A stretch of 64,000 nucleotides of DNA, from contig CP114124.1 in the NCBI GenBank assembly GCA_029959195.1, positions 1,612,001 through 1,676,000 on the forward strand, read 5' to 3'. Made by a program: the position numbers and the translations under genes. The DNA is from Dictyophora rubrovolvata. Lineage: Eukaryota; Basidiomycota; Agaricomycetes; Phallales; Phallaceae. The notes beneath the pieces are model-generated. The model was not told the DNA's origin. It did no database searches and saw nothing but the letters and a program-made list of their open reading frames with translations. This document shows positions 49,063 to 59,226 of this stretch, piece after piece (positions within the stretch are counted from its first letter, which is position 1; each line of letters begins with the position of its first letter).

Positions 49063-50078
49063 GATGGCTCGTCTGGGTGAAATGCAAAGGGAACCAGCGT
49101 GGCCTTTCAAATATTTAACGTTTAACCTTTAAGGCGATCATAAACGCCGCGGACACACATTTGAATCGACCCGTCTCCGTGCAATGGTGTTCCCGCGGCA
49201 TACCCGCGAGTCGTAGTGGCCATAGATGGCCGGGTAAACTGTCTGAGCTCATTCCGATATGTTAGCTGAATCTACATAAGTTTGCTGCAGTCAGGCGAGT
49301 AATTTTCAGCATAGTTGGTTTGCACTGTAGTTACAGATTTTTGAGTCTCGTATTGGAATTCACTTCTGTCATAATGCATTTTCTGGGACAGGCACTCGTG
49401 CTGATCACGGCTCCGGGATGTGAGCCGAGACACGGGGTAGATCGGTATGCAGTGCTGTTTTCGACCCTTGTTTTTGACCTTTGACGATTTCCAAAAAAAA
49501 AAGCACGCGCGAATCTTTTTCTTTACATTAGGGGGTTTCACGTTGGAGAATTCGCTCTGAATTCGCTCTGAATTCGGCGGATAACTCCTCCTTGAACTCC
49601 TTGTGAATTCCTGAGTTATCATCGAGTTATCAAACGAGTTCAGATGGAGTTTGTCCAACGTGAAACCCCCCCCCCTTCGGCAATTCCACTTGAATTCCTG
49701 CTCACATTTTCGCTTATATTTCATGAGGACCGATGGATAATGTAATATTTGATAAATAATTAATTCGTACCTTATACGGGCATACATAAATAATTTAATC
49801 CGATCAAAAAATTAAGCGAGAATTCAAAACGAATTAGCGAGTGGAGTTTGTGATCAAACTGCGAAAGCAGCTCAGAGCTGCTTTCGCACTAAACTCCAAC
49901 CTGAACTCCAAAACTGATTTCCGGAGAATTCCGAGAACGAATTCAAGAACGAATCCAGGAACGAATTCAGCCCGAATTCACATTGGAATTCACCAACGTG
50001 AAACCCCCTATTTGGAAGGAAAGCTGAACGAACGAAGGAACAAGTTTGCATTTATGTAGTACTCTAGAACCTGGGGCA
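49063..50078. other. Intergenic, largely occupied by a TIR element
   Basis: About 1 kb between the hemerythrin cluster and the 7TM/peptide block. The first 470 bp hold the promoter of copy C and unassigned sequence. Most of the remainder is the GAATTC-rich inverted-repeat element described separately. Confidence 0.5.
49531..50008. mobile_element. 478-bp TA-flanked inverted-repeat element rich in GAATTC motifs
   Basis: The left end gggggtttcacgttgg and the right end ccaacgtgaaaccccc are perfect 16-bp inverted repeats, each flanked by TA. A third, inward-facing copy of the right end lies at about 49655-49675, so the structure is composite or nested (an inner 140-bp element at 49531 to about 49675). 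Between the ends, GAATTC or close variants such as GAACTC recur many times. A 13-bp perfect palindrome arm pair (gcgaaagcagctc) sits at 49861-49887. No coding capacity. Confidence 0.75.
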
Positions 50079-51392
50079 TTATTTATCGGTTTCACTCAGA
50101 GTATGAAAGCCCAAATTACACTTCTTTAGAGTCAGTTTCGGATTCGAAAAATTAATCTCTGAATCAGAAAGGCCCGGGGGGATAACGCGTGTACGAGAGC
50201 CATCATCCGTTTGAGCTGTGGTTGTGATAGTTACAACGTCCACCTGAGTATTCGTTCGTTGAGATTTTAAGGTATCTCGTGTCCAAGCGCGTTTTTGTGC
50301 TACTCGTAGTAGAATAAGTAACGGGGAGATCGACTATATAACAAGAAGATTTAGGATTCTGAATAACCTTGCGATGAAGCAGCAGTGGCGATGCGTACCT
50401 GAACTTGACCCAAAAGGGGCAAAAAGAGGTTTTCCACTGGGCTATTTTTTGCGAAAGTGATAATGAAGGCGAGTGCCACAACGGAATAAAGAAAAGCCGA
50501 TTCGATCAGCGTTGCAGAGACGGATAGATACGCCGAATGTGAACGTGTATCAGCCAGAGCCTTGCGAACCCGGAATCTTATGATTAGTAACCGCAGGACA
50601 ATCAGCATGGTGAGAAGCAGTGTGGTTCCTATCGAAATTGACCAGAAGGTCAATGCAAAGTTGACACTCGCATGGCTGAAAAATCCAGCAGTTGGATTGG
50701 TAATTTCCCATAGCATCAGGCAGGACATGACTAGAAATTCCGTTAGCCTGTGAGTAACAATGAAAACACGCTGTGCAGTTGACTTACTGATTGCTACAAC
50801 GTATAACCCCGCGGGGATAAGAATGATGAGATAGTTATGATCAAAAATAACAAAGAAACGGTATAACTAAGAAGCAATCAATGGTGAGGTGAAATCAGCT
50901 GCAAAAACCGAAGAAAAGGTTGTTTTACCAGTAAACCGTCTTGAAGCCAGGTATTAATAACATATGCAACAAACCCTGCAACATTTATGGAAATGGCATA
51001 GGTTGTGAGAGAATAGCCAAGAGGTCCTCCAGGATAATCTCTGTTATCGATGAAAGTATACTGGGTCTCGAGAATGTTGGCTGCATTTCCCAATGACCCA
51101 AGGACGAAATTGGCTGTAATATATGTGCTGAATATCCATGAAGTCCTGCGATCGTGTTTTCGACTAGACCAAAACAAAGACAGACATATAAAGTACAACG
51201 TCGCGTGAACACCTAGAAAACGAGGAACAGAAGTTTTGAGGAGGGTCGGACGATGGAGAGAAATATATGCGCACCATATGCAACTGCTCCTAGGACATTT
51301 CCATTCAGTAACAATCTCTCGTCAATAAGGTCCGTTTCAGTTTCATTAGCAGGAGCCCACTGTGAAACACGAAATGTCGCTGAACTGTTCAT
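50079..51392 (-). CDS. 7TM membrane protein, peptide-linked subfamily (copy 1)
   Basis: It starts MNSSATFRVSQWAPANETET, an extracellular-looking N-terminus with N-glycosylation sites, then LLLNGNVLGAVAYG. Membrane segments follow: VHATLYFICLSLFW, RTSWIFSTYITANFVLGSLG, YSLTTYAISINVAGFVAYVI with NTWLQDGLLL, FVIFDHNYLIILIPAGLYVV, MSCLMLWEITNP, FALTFWSISIGTTLLLTMLI with VLRLLIIRFRVRKAL, then ATLIESAFLYSVVALAFIIT and SISPLLILLRVAQKRAW. The tail of about 70 residues is hydrophilic (TQVDVVTITTTAQTDDGSRT and onward) and ends SETDK. The arginine-rich loop after TM5 resembles GPCR third loops. Seven TMs are evident. Ligand and coupling are unknown, and it is not recognisably a Ste3-type pheromone receptor. 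About six introns. Confidence 0.75.
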
Positions 51393-52881
51393 GGGGGGGG
51401 GATTCACGCTGGGAGCTGTTTATCAGAATCTGTGAGTGGGAGAGAGAGAGATCGTTACTCGATGATGAACCTGTATCGCGAAAAAGAACGGGGGTTTAAA
51501 TTTCAGAAACAAGGATCTTTGGTTTATCTCTTGAGATGAGACCAGTTGAATTAAGTTGAGGAGTCGGGATAAGTTGAGTTGAGTTGAGGTTCTATGGCTA
51601 AAAGGCACCAATGATGAACCTATTCCAAAAAAACCTCCCAAGACCACTGCAGGACCATGTGTGAGTCGAGAATGAGATGAGGTCGGGATGAGTTGAATGG
51701 CCACCCTATAAGTCATTTGTCTTTGAAGTGTAGAGGGGTCGGGGGCCAAGCCAACTATCAGTTGATTCCTGGCTCATAACACAGACTTCTGAGCAAGCCA
51801 TACTATAAAGCGTATTAGTACCGACCATCAATCATAGATTCTGTGAGCTTTGTTTGAGTTGAGATAAAATAATGTATTATCTTTTGCTCACCGCGGTCAT
51901 TCCTTTCTCTAAAGTCTGCCATTCATAAGTAACTGTAAGCTGATTTAACTCTTCCCTAGTAGTCGGTGAGGTGACGCGCTTGGAGTACGCGTATGAGAGC
52001 GTGATATTGGTGCTTATATCTCCGGATTCCAACCATAGAGTTCGCGAGCGCCCAAGTTCCTCATCGTCCTTTACCACGTCTTGTGTCACTCTGAGAGATG
52101 GCGTCCGAATCCGCCGAGCAAGAAGCCCGCCCACCCGGCGGTCTTGTTCCGCGTTCCGAGCACAGCTCGACTCCCCAACCTACCACGGACACCATCACGA
52201 GGAGCGAGACGAGACAGGATGGGCATAATTCGCTTAAATACCGGCTATCAGCCTTCTGTCGCATAGTGTTCCTAGGTTGCTTTCAGGGTAAGATAGTTAC
52301 ATCTGCAGTGAAGACGTAAATACTAAACGGAAATCCCGGCGCACAATTCTCCCCAAACAATCAGTGATGATAATAACCAATTCTATACCATAGAGGGAGG
52401 TCCAAGCTCTATGTTTTTTCCCAGAGATATGAAAACTGCCATGCTTGGCAGCGTGATCATGTTAGGTGTCGCGCTTTCTCCGAGATCGCAAGAAACAAAG
52501 CTAGCAAGTTTAATTGGAACTTGGGATAATTATTTTGGAAGTCAACTGAGAAATAGCGCCATTCTGAAAATCTGCCGGATATAATGTCCGCATGCAAATA
52601 TGATAATGAACAAATAAAATAAATGAGTGTAAAATGGCACTTACTAGTAATAGACTGAGACATCGGCGGGCTTCCTGTTCTTCTTAGTGATATGAAATTT
52701 GGTGGCCACAGCTTGAGAAGTTTTACATTGAACTGAGATATACTGAAAGGTACCAGCTGTGGCGATCTAGACTCCTGATATTTTATATACAGAGAATTGA
52801 CGACTTATTATTCACAACCCACCTCAAGTGCTCGCACCGGGTACCTAGTAGTACCTACTATCCCAAAAATTTTCCTTCTCC
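51393..52881. promoter_or_regulatory. Divergent control region between 7TM copy 1 and peptide gene 1
   Basis: About 1.5 kb separating the divergent starts. Features seen are short gttga repeats at 51560-51590, a dispersed repeat at 52144-52220, a region at 52460-52760 that is alignable with 55560-55780 of the second module, and a TATA-like ttttatata at about 52781, roughly 97 bp upstream of the peptide start. I do not support the minus-strand open frames here. Confidence 0.5.
52144..52220 (+). repeat. Dispersed repeat, copy 2 (shared with 27.95 kb)
   Basis: Same core string as at 27944-28026: ttccgcgttccgagcacagc, cctaccacggacacc and gaggagcgagacgagacagg in the same order. It is inserted in the spacer between the 7TM gene and the peptide gene of module 1. 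The second module lacks it. Confidence 0.75.
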
Positions 52882-53043
52882 ATGCAATTTTTCCAAATCA
52901 TCTATTTCCTATCTTTCTCCTTGGTAGTCATCTCGACTCCAATCAAACTCTCAGCTGACGGTGGTCCTACAAGTTGTTCAGCTCGGAGGGAGCCCAAACC
53001 AATACCGGAACCAAATGATTCTAGTGCCGGATTTTGTTTTTGA
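52882..53043 (+). CDS. Small secreted peptide, 53 residues, C-terminal Cys-Phe (peptide 1)
   Basis: Short intronless frame not resembling any family I know. It has a hydrophobic signal-like start (MQFFQIIYFLSFSLVVIS, then TP), followed by a hydrophilic, Pro- and Ser-rich part with KLSADGG, one Cys in PTSC, a KPIPEPNDS segment, and the end AGFCF. It is supported by a paralogue at 55935 with the same signal peptide, the KLSxDG motif after it, two Cys at similar places and the same Cys-Phe end, in the same position relative to a paralogous 7TM gene. The upstream TATA and leader are also alike. Two Cys could form one disulphide. It is not a CaaX end, since only one residue follows the Cys. Function unknown. 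Confidence 0.65.
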   Translation: MQFFQIIYFLSFSLVVISTPIKLSADGGPTSCSARREPKPIPEPNDSSAGFCF

Positions 53044-53555
53044 GAAAGGAATGGTTTCATTAATGTACGTGCCCAAGCATATGAGCGTTTCTGAATTTAA
53101 GTCGATGATGTACACGTACTAGAGATACGTCGCAAAGACCTTGCACAGTGCAGTTCTGCTTGTATGTGTCTAGCCAATGGTCGTCATTCCGGGATGTATT
53201 AAACCTTGTCAAGTTATTTAAATATTAGCTGCAATGTTCAATGGTAGCATGGTTGCGCAATACAACGAGTGGAAACATCTCATGGGTAATCATGATTCAG
53301 ATGCATGGATCCTATATATCTTGCCTGCGGTTCAGCACCTTGTTCAAAGTACATCTAATGCAGTTCGTAATGAGTTTCAGAAAAACCATATGTTTTTCAA
53401 GATGTTTCAACCATGCAGCACGTACGTATCATTTCCGAAAAACTGTATACTAAGGGAAGCCGAACGAACAAATAAATTACATTGCATTACTCCAAAACCA
53501 GATTAATCGTAATCGTTTCCCGGGTTGATCGGTTTCACAAGTATGAAAGCCCTAA
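53044..53555. other. Spacer between module 1 and module 2
   Basis: About 510 bp downstream of peptide gene 1 and downstream of 7TM copy 2 (convergent). Its right end resembles the 3' flank of 7TM copy 1 (gaacgaacaaa, then tcggtttcac, then gtatgaaagcc), showing that the duplication includes this flank. No gene supported. Confidence 0.5.
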
Positions 53556-54834
53556 TCACACTTCTTTAGAGACAGTTTGGGAGAGACTAGATTTTGGAAG
53601 GTTGATCCTTGAGTCAGAAAGGGGAATAACGCGTGTGCGAGAGCCGTCCGTTTGGACTGTTGTCGTGATAGCTACAAAGTCCAAATGAGTGTTCGTTCGT
53701 TGAGGTTTAAAAGTATTTCGTGTCCAGGCGCGTTGCTGTGCTACTCGTAGTAGAATAAGTAACGGGGAGATTGACTATTATATAACAGTATTTTGAACAA
53801 TCTTCAATGCGATGAAGCAGTGGCGATGCGTACCTGAACTTGACCCAAAAGAGGCAGGAAGAGGCTCTCGACTGGACTATTTCTTGCAAAGGTGATAATA
53901 AAGATGAGTGCCACAGCCGAATATAGAAAAGCCGATTCGACTAGCGTGGCAGAGACGGATAAGTAGTGCGCCGTATGTGTACGACTATTATTGACCAAAG
54001 CCTTGCGAATCTGAAATCTCATAATCATTAACCGCGAGACGATTACCGTGGTGAGAAGCAGTGTGGTTCCTATCGAAATTGACCAGAAAGACAATGCAAA
54101 GTTGACACTCTCTTGGCTGAAAAATCCAGCCGTGGGATTGATGATTTCCCATAGCATCAAACAGGACATGACTGGAAAATCTCGGTTATTCAACGAGATG
54201 AGAAGAGCAATCAAACACGTGCGCCGGTTGACTTACCTATTGACACAACGTATAGCCCCGCGGGAACAAGAGCGATGAAATAATTATGGTCGAATATAAC
54301 AAAAAAACGGTATAACTGAGCAATTAGTGAATCAGTTACACAAGTCGAAGGGAACATAGTTCTACCAGTAAACCATCTTGAAGCCAGGTATTAATAACAT
54401 ATGCAATAAACCCTGCAACATTTATGGGAATGGCATAGGATACAAAGGAGTAGGCAAGAGGTCCTCCCGGGAAATCCCTGTTATCGATGAAGGTATACTG
54501 GTTCCCAACAATGTTAGCTGCATTTCCTATTGACCCGAGGATGAAATTAAGTGTGATATATGCGCTAAATATCCATGAAGTCCTGGGATCGCGTTTCCGA
54601 CTAGACCAAAACAAAGACAGACATAGAAAGTACAACGTCGCGTGGACGCCTAGAAAACGAGGAACAGAAGTTTTGAGGAGGGGGGGTCGGACGATGGGGG
54701 GGAAATATATGCGCACCATATGCAACTGCTCCTAGGACATTGCCATTCAGTAACAATCTCTCGTCAATAAGGTCAGTTTCAGTTTCATTAGCAGGGGCCC
54801 ACTGCGAAACACGAAATGTCGCTGAGTTGTTCAT
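53556..54834 (-). CDS. 7TM membrane protein, peptide-linked subfamily (copy 2)
   Basis: Tandem paralogue of the gene at 50.1-51.4 kb with the same exon layout. The N-terminus is almost identical (MNNSATFRVSQWAPANETET). Membrane segments match with small changes: VHATLYFLCLSLFW, RTSWIFSAYITLNFILGSIG, YSFVSYAIPINVAGFIAYVI, FALSFWSISIGTTLLLTTVI and ATLVESAFLYSAVALIFIIT. The tail differs more (THLDFVAITTTVQTDGSRTR through VIPLSDSRINLPKSSL, ending SQTVSKEV). The frame is open as far as I can follow it. Conserved membrane core with changing tail suggests selection on the core. Confidence 0.75.
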
Positions 54835-55934
54835 GAAATTTAGAGATTCGCCTTGCGAGCCGTAAGCAATGGGGATGAGAGAGATCGCTCCTGGATGATA
54901 AACCCAGATTGCGAGGAAAAGAGTGTTTAAGTCAGACCTTTGGTTCGGGATTTTTATAAAAGGAACAACATCAATATTAAATTACCCGACGTCGTGATGT
55001 AGGGGGAAAAGTGACTCATTAAAAACTTGGAGGAATTCTATCTAGAGTTTCGGCGCGTAACCCAAGGTGAAAGATTTTGATGACCATGAAATGTAGGGCC
55101 GTAGATTATCGGGGTGCAAACATGGTTGACAGCAATATGTAAAGAGATGAAAGATTGCCCTACTACAATTCATTCGTACTACTTTGAATTGTGAACTGTG
55201 AACATGTGTTCGCCAAGGGTTTAGAGCCAGTCGGGGCCCTAATTAATCACACCAAGAGAGGTTCCGCTTGCAAGGACGAAGAAATTAATTCTTCAACTTA
55301 ATGGGAACTATGGGATCTTGCGTTAATTGAAGAAGAACGGAGATAATATATCACCTTCCTCACTGATCTGTCAACTTTTGATCACCGCTGTTAAAATTTC
55401 ACTATTCACAACAGAACATGCACAGGTAATTCAACTCGTTCACCTTTTGCATCATAGAAAAGGACGCCATCCAAATGAAACGTGGCGTACTAAGACGATG
55501 TCCCTAGAATGATTTCAGGGTAAGAGGAATAGCTCCTCATTTTACATCTGACGAGAATGATCCAGTAAACAGTGAAAGTTTAGGTCTCACTCTTTCTCGG
55601 AAAACAAAAGTGCCGAGTTGAGGAGAGTGTCTTGGAAATCAAAAGCGCCTTCCAAAATTTCCTTGAGATATTGGCACGTGTCAATATGGAAATGAATAAA
55701 AAGGAATGAATGCAAGATGGTACCTGGGGATGACCCAGCTTTCTGTTCCTAAGTGAAAATGAATAGCGGTGGCAGCAGCAGGTTCAAGTTGAAAAGCTTG
55801 GCGTTGAATTGCGGAGACGAGAAGTTGCGCGCAATTAAATCGAAGCTGCCCGTGGACGGTATGTATATATATAACAGTAAACTCATAGATCGTCTCAGCG
55901 CATCCCTAGTACTACCCACGAAAGTCGCTTCTTC
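54835..55934. promoter_or_regulatory. Divergent control region between 7TM copy 2 and peptide gene 2
   Basis: About 1.1 kb. The right half (55560-55780) aligns with the matching part of module 1, and a TATA-like tgtatatatataac at about 55862 lies some 70 bp before the peptide start. Small open frames are not supported. Confidence 0.5.
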
Positions 55935-56114
55935 ATGCAATTTTTTCTGGTCCTTTATTTTCTATCCTTCTCCTCGATGATGGTCATTTCAGCTCCAGCG
56001 AAACTTTCAACTGACGGCCATGTTTGTCCTGTACAAAACCTGAGCGGGGAGTCTATTGCTGGTGGACCAGTACCGCACCCAGACCCAAAAATTCCATTCG
56101 GACAGTGTTTTTGA
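55935..56114 (+). CDS. Small secreted peptide, 59 residues, C-terminal Cys-Phe (peptide 2)
   Basis: Paralogue of peptide 1. The signal-like start is MQFFLVLYFLSFSSMMVIS followed by AP, then KLSTDGHVC, a middle with GESIAGGPVPHPDP, and the end PFGQCF. Shared with peptide 1 are the opening MQFF, YFLSFS, VIS, KLS-DG, two Cys, the Pro-rich centre and the final Cys-Phe. The centre is 6 residues longer and strongly changed, so signal and ends are conserved while the mature core varies. It is followed by AT-rich sequence. No known family is recognised, and the role as ligand or effector is inference. Confidence 0.65.
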   Translation: MQFFLVLYFLSFSSMMVISAPAKLSTDGHVCPVQNLSGESIAGGPVPHPDPKIPFGQCF

Positions 56115-56744
56115 ATGATTGATGTATGTATGTTATTCATGCAGCTCCTGAATAGTTAATAATAACATATATAGATGCAATTCGCCCGTGCAGTGACTGA
56201 CCTTAACCCACTTGCCGAGCTTTTTCTGCTAGCTTGCTTGTATAACCGTCAGAAATATATGTGTTTTCATGTGTTTGCCTTTGAAAGAGGAATGTACTCG
56301 CAGCCGAGCAGTTTAGTCAGCAGCTGTATAACGCACGCGAGTACCACATCGACCCGAGCCTTATGATCTGCATAAGCCTGAGTCTGTTCAAACACCTAAT
56401 GACCGTCACTCTATCAAAAGCATCCTAGAGGCGATTGTCATATTCGACATCGCTGAATCTTGCTGCTAATACGAGAAGCCTAAGGTATCTACTATGCATT
56501 GGATTGGCGTGTGGCATCGTAAAGCGTGGCACTCGTTCGTTCCTCAAACATTCGTTGCTTCGAGTTCTCCGCCATGTGCCCCATCTTGCGCTCCATATTG
56601 CGCCCAAACTACACTATATCATTCTCTACATACTCATATATTCCAACACAAGTATGCCCATTTCGACGGTGCGGTAGTACGGCATGCCGTCATAATGAAA
56701 ACGTTCATGTGATCCCCTACGGCTGGTTCTTATCTATTTATTTA
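56115..56744. other. Unassigned sequence upstream of the DUF1479 remnant
   Basis: About 630 bp. I looked for the missing N-terminal exons of the DUF1479 gene here and found none. Open frames of 60-115 codons overlap on both strands without recognisable motifs. Confidence 0.5.
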
Positions 56745-57964
56745 TTGAGTGCATCTTCCTTGGCGTATGCTGATAGGCTGCGAATCAGGCAGGCAGGCCC
56801 CCAAAAATGGGAAGATTTTCCCCGCATATTGACAGTGCGTGTGGCGCATCTGCTTTTATCAAATGTTCAATAGCCACTAACGGTAAAGATCATAGGTGGT
56901 GCAATTGAGCGCTGGGGAGATGTCGGTTTTAGGAAGGCTTATGAAGAAATGTTGAAGGGAGACTGGAAAGTGCATGATCCATATGATGTAGGTCGACGTC
57001 TCGTGGTTAACTCCAACAAGTTGTACAAGTGTCCGGGCCAAGTATGTGTACTTTTTTATGCGTTGGTATTTATTATGATCCCTGATTAAATTTGCCAATA
57101 GTCCACAATATTTAGATCTTTCCAAGGCTGGTTGGCCATGAGGTATGATTTTCTTTTTCTCATCATACAAAATTCTTATAATGCCCGCCGAAAGTGATAC
57201 TGGACCTAACGAAGGAACGCTTCAGGGTAAACATTTCTTTTCAAATTTCATTTGTAAAATTTATATGCTTTTAGTATTTCCGGATATCAAATTATCGAAT
57301 TCATACATCATTCTCCGTCCTTTCTTCCGCCCTCTCGAATCACCTGTTTCCTCCAACCCTTTGGATCCTCAAAACTGGGAATTTGGTATACACACTCTAA
57401 TATTGAAACGGCAACAGTACAAACTTATCGACGCAAAACTAGACATTTCATCACCCGATTTTCCGGGTATTTACCCTATTGGAGAATACTATCTAGGTCC
57501 AGGACCTAACACCAAGACGCATCCCCACTTACGCCTTGACGAAACCATGATTAGTGTTCCTCATGTAAAACCTGGAGATATGGTTTTTTGGCACTGCGTA
57601 AGTATTCCGTACCCTGTAACCGCCTCATATCTGAAAAAGTTGAAGGATCTTATCCACGCCGTGGAACCCGAACACCACGGCCAAAACGACTCAAGCGGTA
57701 TGTTTACCTCCCCCAATCTATCGTGTTTCATCCTTGCTTAGGTTTCTGTAATATGCATCAGTCATGTATATTCCCGCGGTTCCAGTAACACCCCAAAACA
57801 AGGAGTATATTCTTAGACAGAAACAGCACTTTTTGATTGGAAAACCACCCCCGGATTTTCCACAGAACGACGGGGAAGTCGGATTCACGAATCTTGCGAA
57901 TGAAAAGGACTTTCTCAGTGATATTGGAAAGATGGCGATGGGCTTAGGCGAAGTTAGTACTTAG
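56745..57964 (+). pseudogene. DUF1479 family protein, 5'-truncated (probable pseudogene)
   Basis: DUF1479 proteins are fungal and bacterial proteins that look like Fe(II)/2-oxoglutarate oxygenases. Present in order are SLAYADRLRIRQAG, a PHIDS motif (HxD), GAIERWGDVGFRKAYEEMLK, DPYDVGRRLVVNSNKLYKCP, IFRSFQGWLAM, GPNEGTLQVFPDIKLSNSYI followed by ILRPFF, then HLRLDETMISVPHVKPGDMV, FWHCDLIHAVEPEHHG (second His) and MYIPAVPVTPQNKEYI, ending at 57964. The long N-terminal part of the family is absent upstream, and RQAG and PHIDS lie in different frames beside a caggcaggcagg repeat. The 3' exons stay open, so the loss may be recent. Confidence 0.65.
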
Positions 57965-59226
57965 TAGAACGAGATATGTGTATTTGTAAACGTTTTTCAT
58001 TGAATTTTTTATACATGTGACATGTACTCAAATTGTTCCTGGCTCTCGGGAGCTAGTGGAAAAAAAGAGGGATGAAATAGGATTAGAAAGGGTCAGAGTT
58101 GAACTAGTAAAGAAAGATGTTGTTCTGAGATGATGGGAAGAGAAACCGTCGCTTAACCGGCACTCTCTCGTTTGTCACGCTTCGCACAGTCTCCTCTTAG
58201 CGAGTTCGAGTGCTCGACAACGTAAAAGAAATTTTAGATGGGTTTCTCTTAAAAATCAGCCGTGAGGCCAAAATGCCGGCCCCCGACGAACCATCCGTTG
58301 GCGACGATCCCGCCGATGCTAAACCGACGCGAAGTACGACAAGATTTTTTTTCCCCAGCTGGTTTCCTCATAATACTGTGCCTAGATCTACCCTCTAACG
58401 ACGCGTTCTATATGCTTCAACAGGAAACGGCAGAAATGAGGGTAGAAATGGTAGAAATGAGGAGAGGGATGGCCTGACTCGCTAAGAAGGGTGAACGGTC
58501 TTTGTCCCATGGGCTTAGTTACTCCCGTTTTCCTAAGGCATGGTCTTCCAGGTGCGAGAGCCATTGGGATGGATCTGGCCGAAGAGCTGCAATTTTAGCA
58601 CCTGGTATGACATTCCCCCAGGTCAACGGCAGAGTCTGGCACATTCAAAGGATGAAAATAAGGATACGCGTATAATTGATAGTACCAGTATTCGTGTGGT
58701 GGGCATATCCTCTGCTTTTAGATGATTTGACAAGATGAACTCGGTCATTTTCCCTTTGTATTAGACATTCGCCAACCACCCCCCGTGTTTCTTTTTCCCC
58801 CCAATGGATTCTTTTTCGCGTGCTCTACGCCGTACGGGTAGGCTAGAGAAGGACATACCACCTCTTACCAGCTGCTTTTGCAACATCACAATATCTTGCA
58901 TCGTAGAGCTGCTCCCTGATGCACGCATTAATTGATCCTAAAATTTGAAGAATTCTACGAGAAAACTCGCTTCGTATTCTTGATACCGATGATCACACAC
59001 CCCCAGTACTGGAGAAGAAGCCTTTTTGCCAATTGGATGAGTGGTCATTAAAATATTAAAAGTTTGCGCGGAGGACAAGCGCTCACTTTGACGCAGCAGA
59101 GGCGATGCACGAAGCTCCTTGAGGTATAGGAAAAGCACGCGTTTGGCACATATAAAAAGCGTCGATATAGATCAATTTATCCCATAGTGGGTGTAGCGCT
59201 TCACACACACAGTTAGTCTCCAAGGG
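57965..59226. other. Intergenic 1.26 kb
   Basis: No gene supported. It contains short open frames (58210-58480, 58540-58725) without recognisable motifs. From about 59095 it is the 5' flank of the inverted-duplication gene, homologous to 15525-15398. Confidence 0.5.

Noticed and set aside
58199-58480. Frames with PAPDEPSVGDDPADAKPTR-like sequence
   Set aside because: Short, low complexity, no family recognised, no conserved copy elsewhere in the window.
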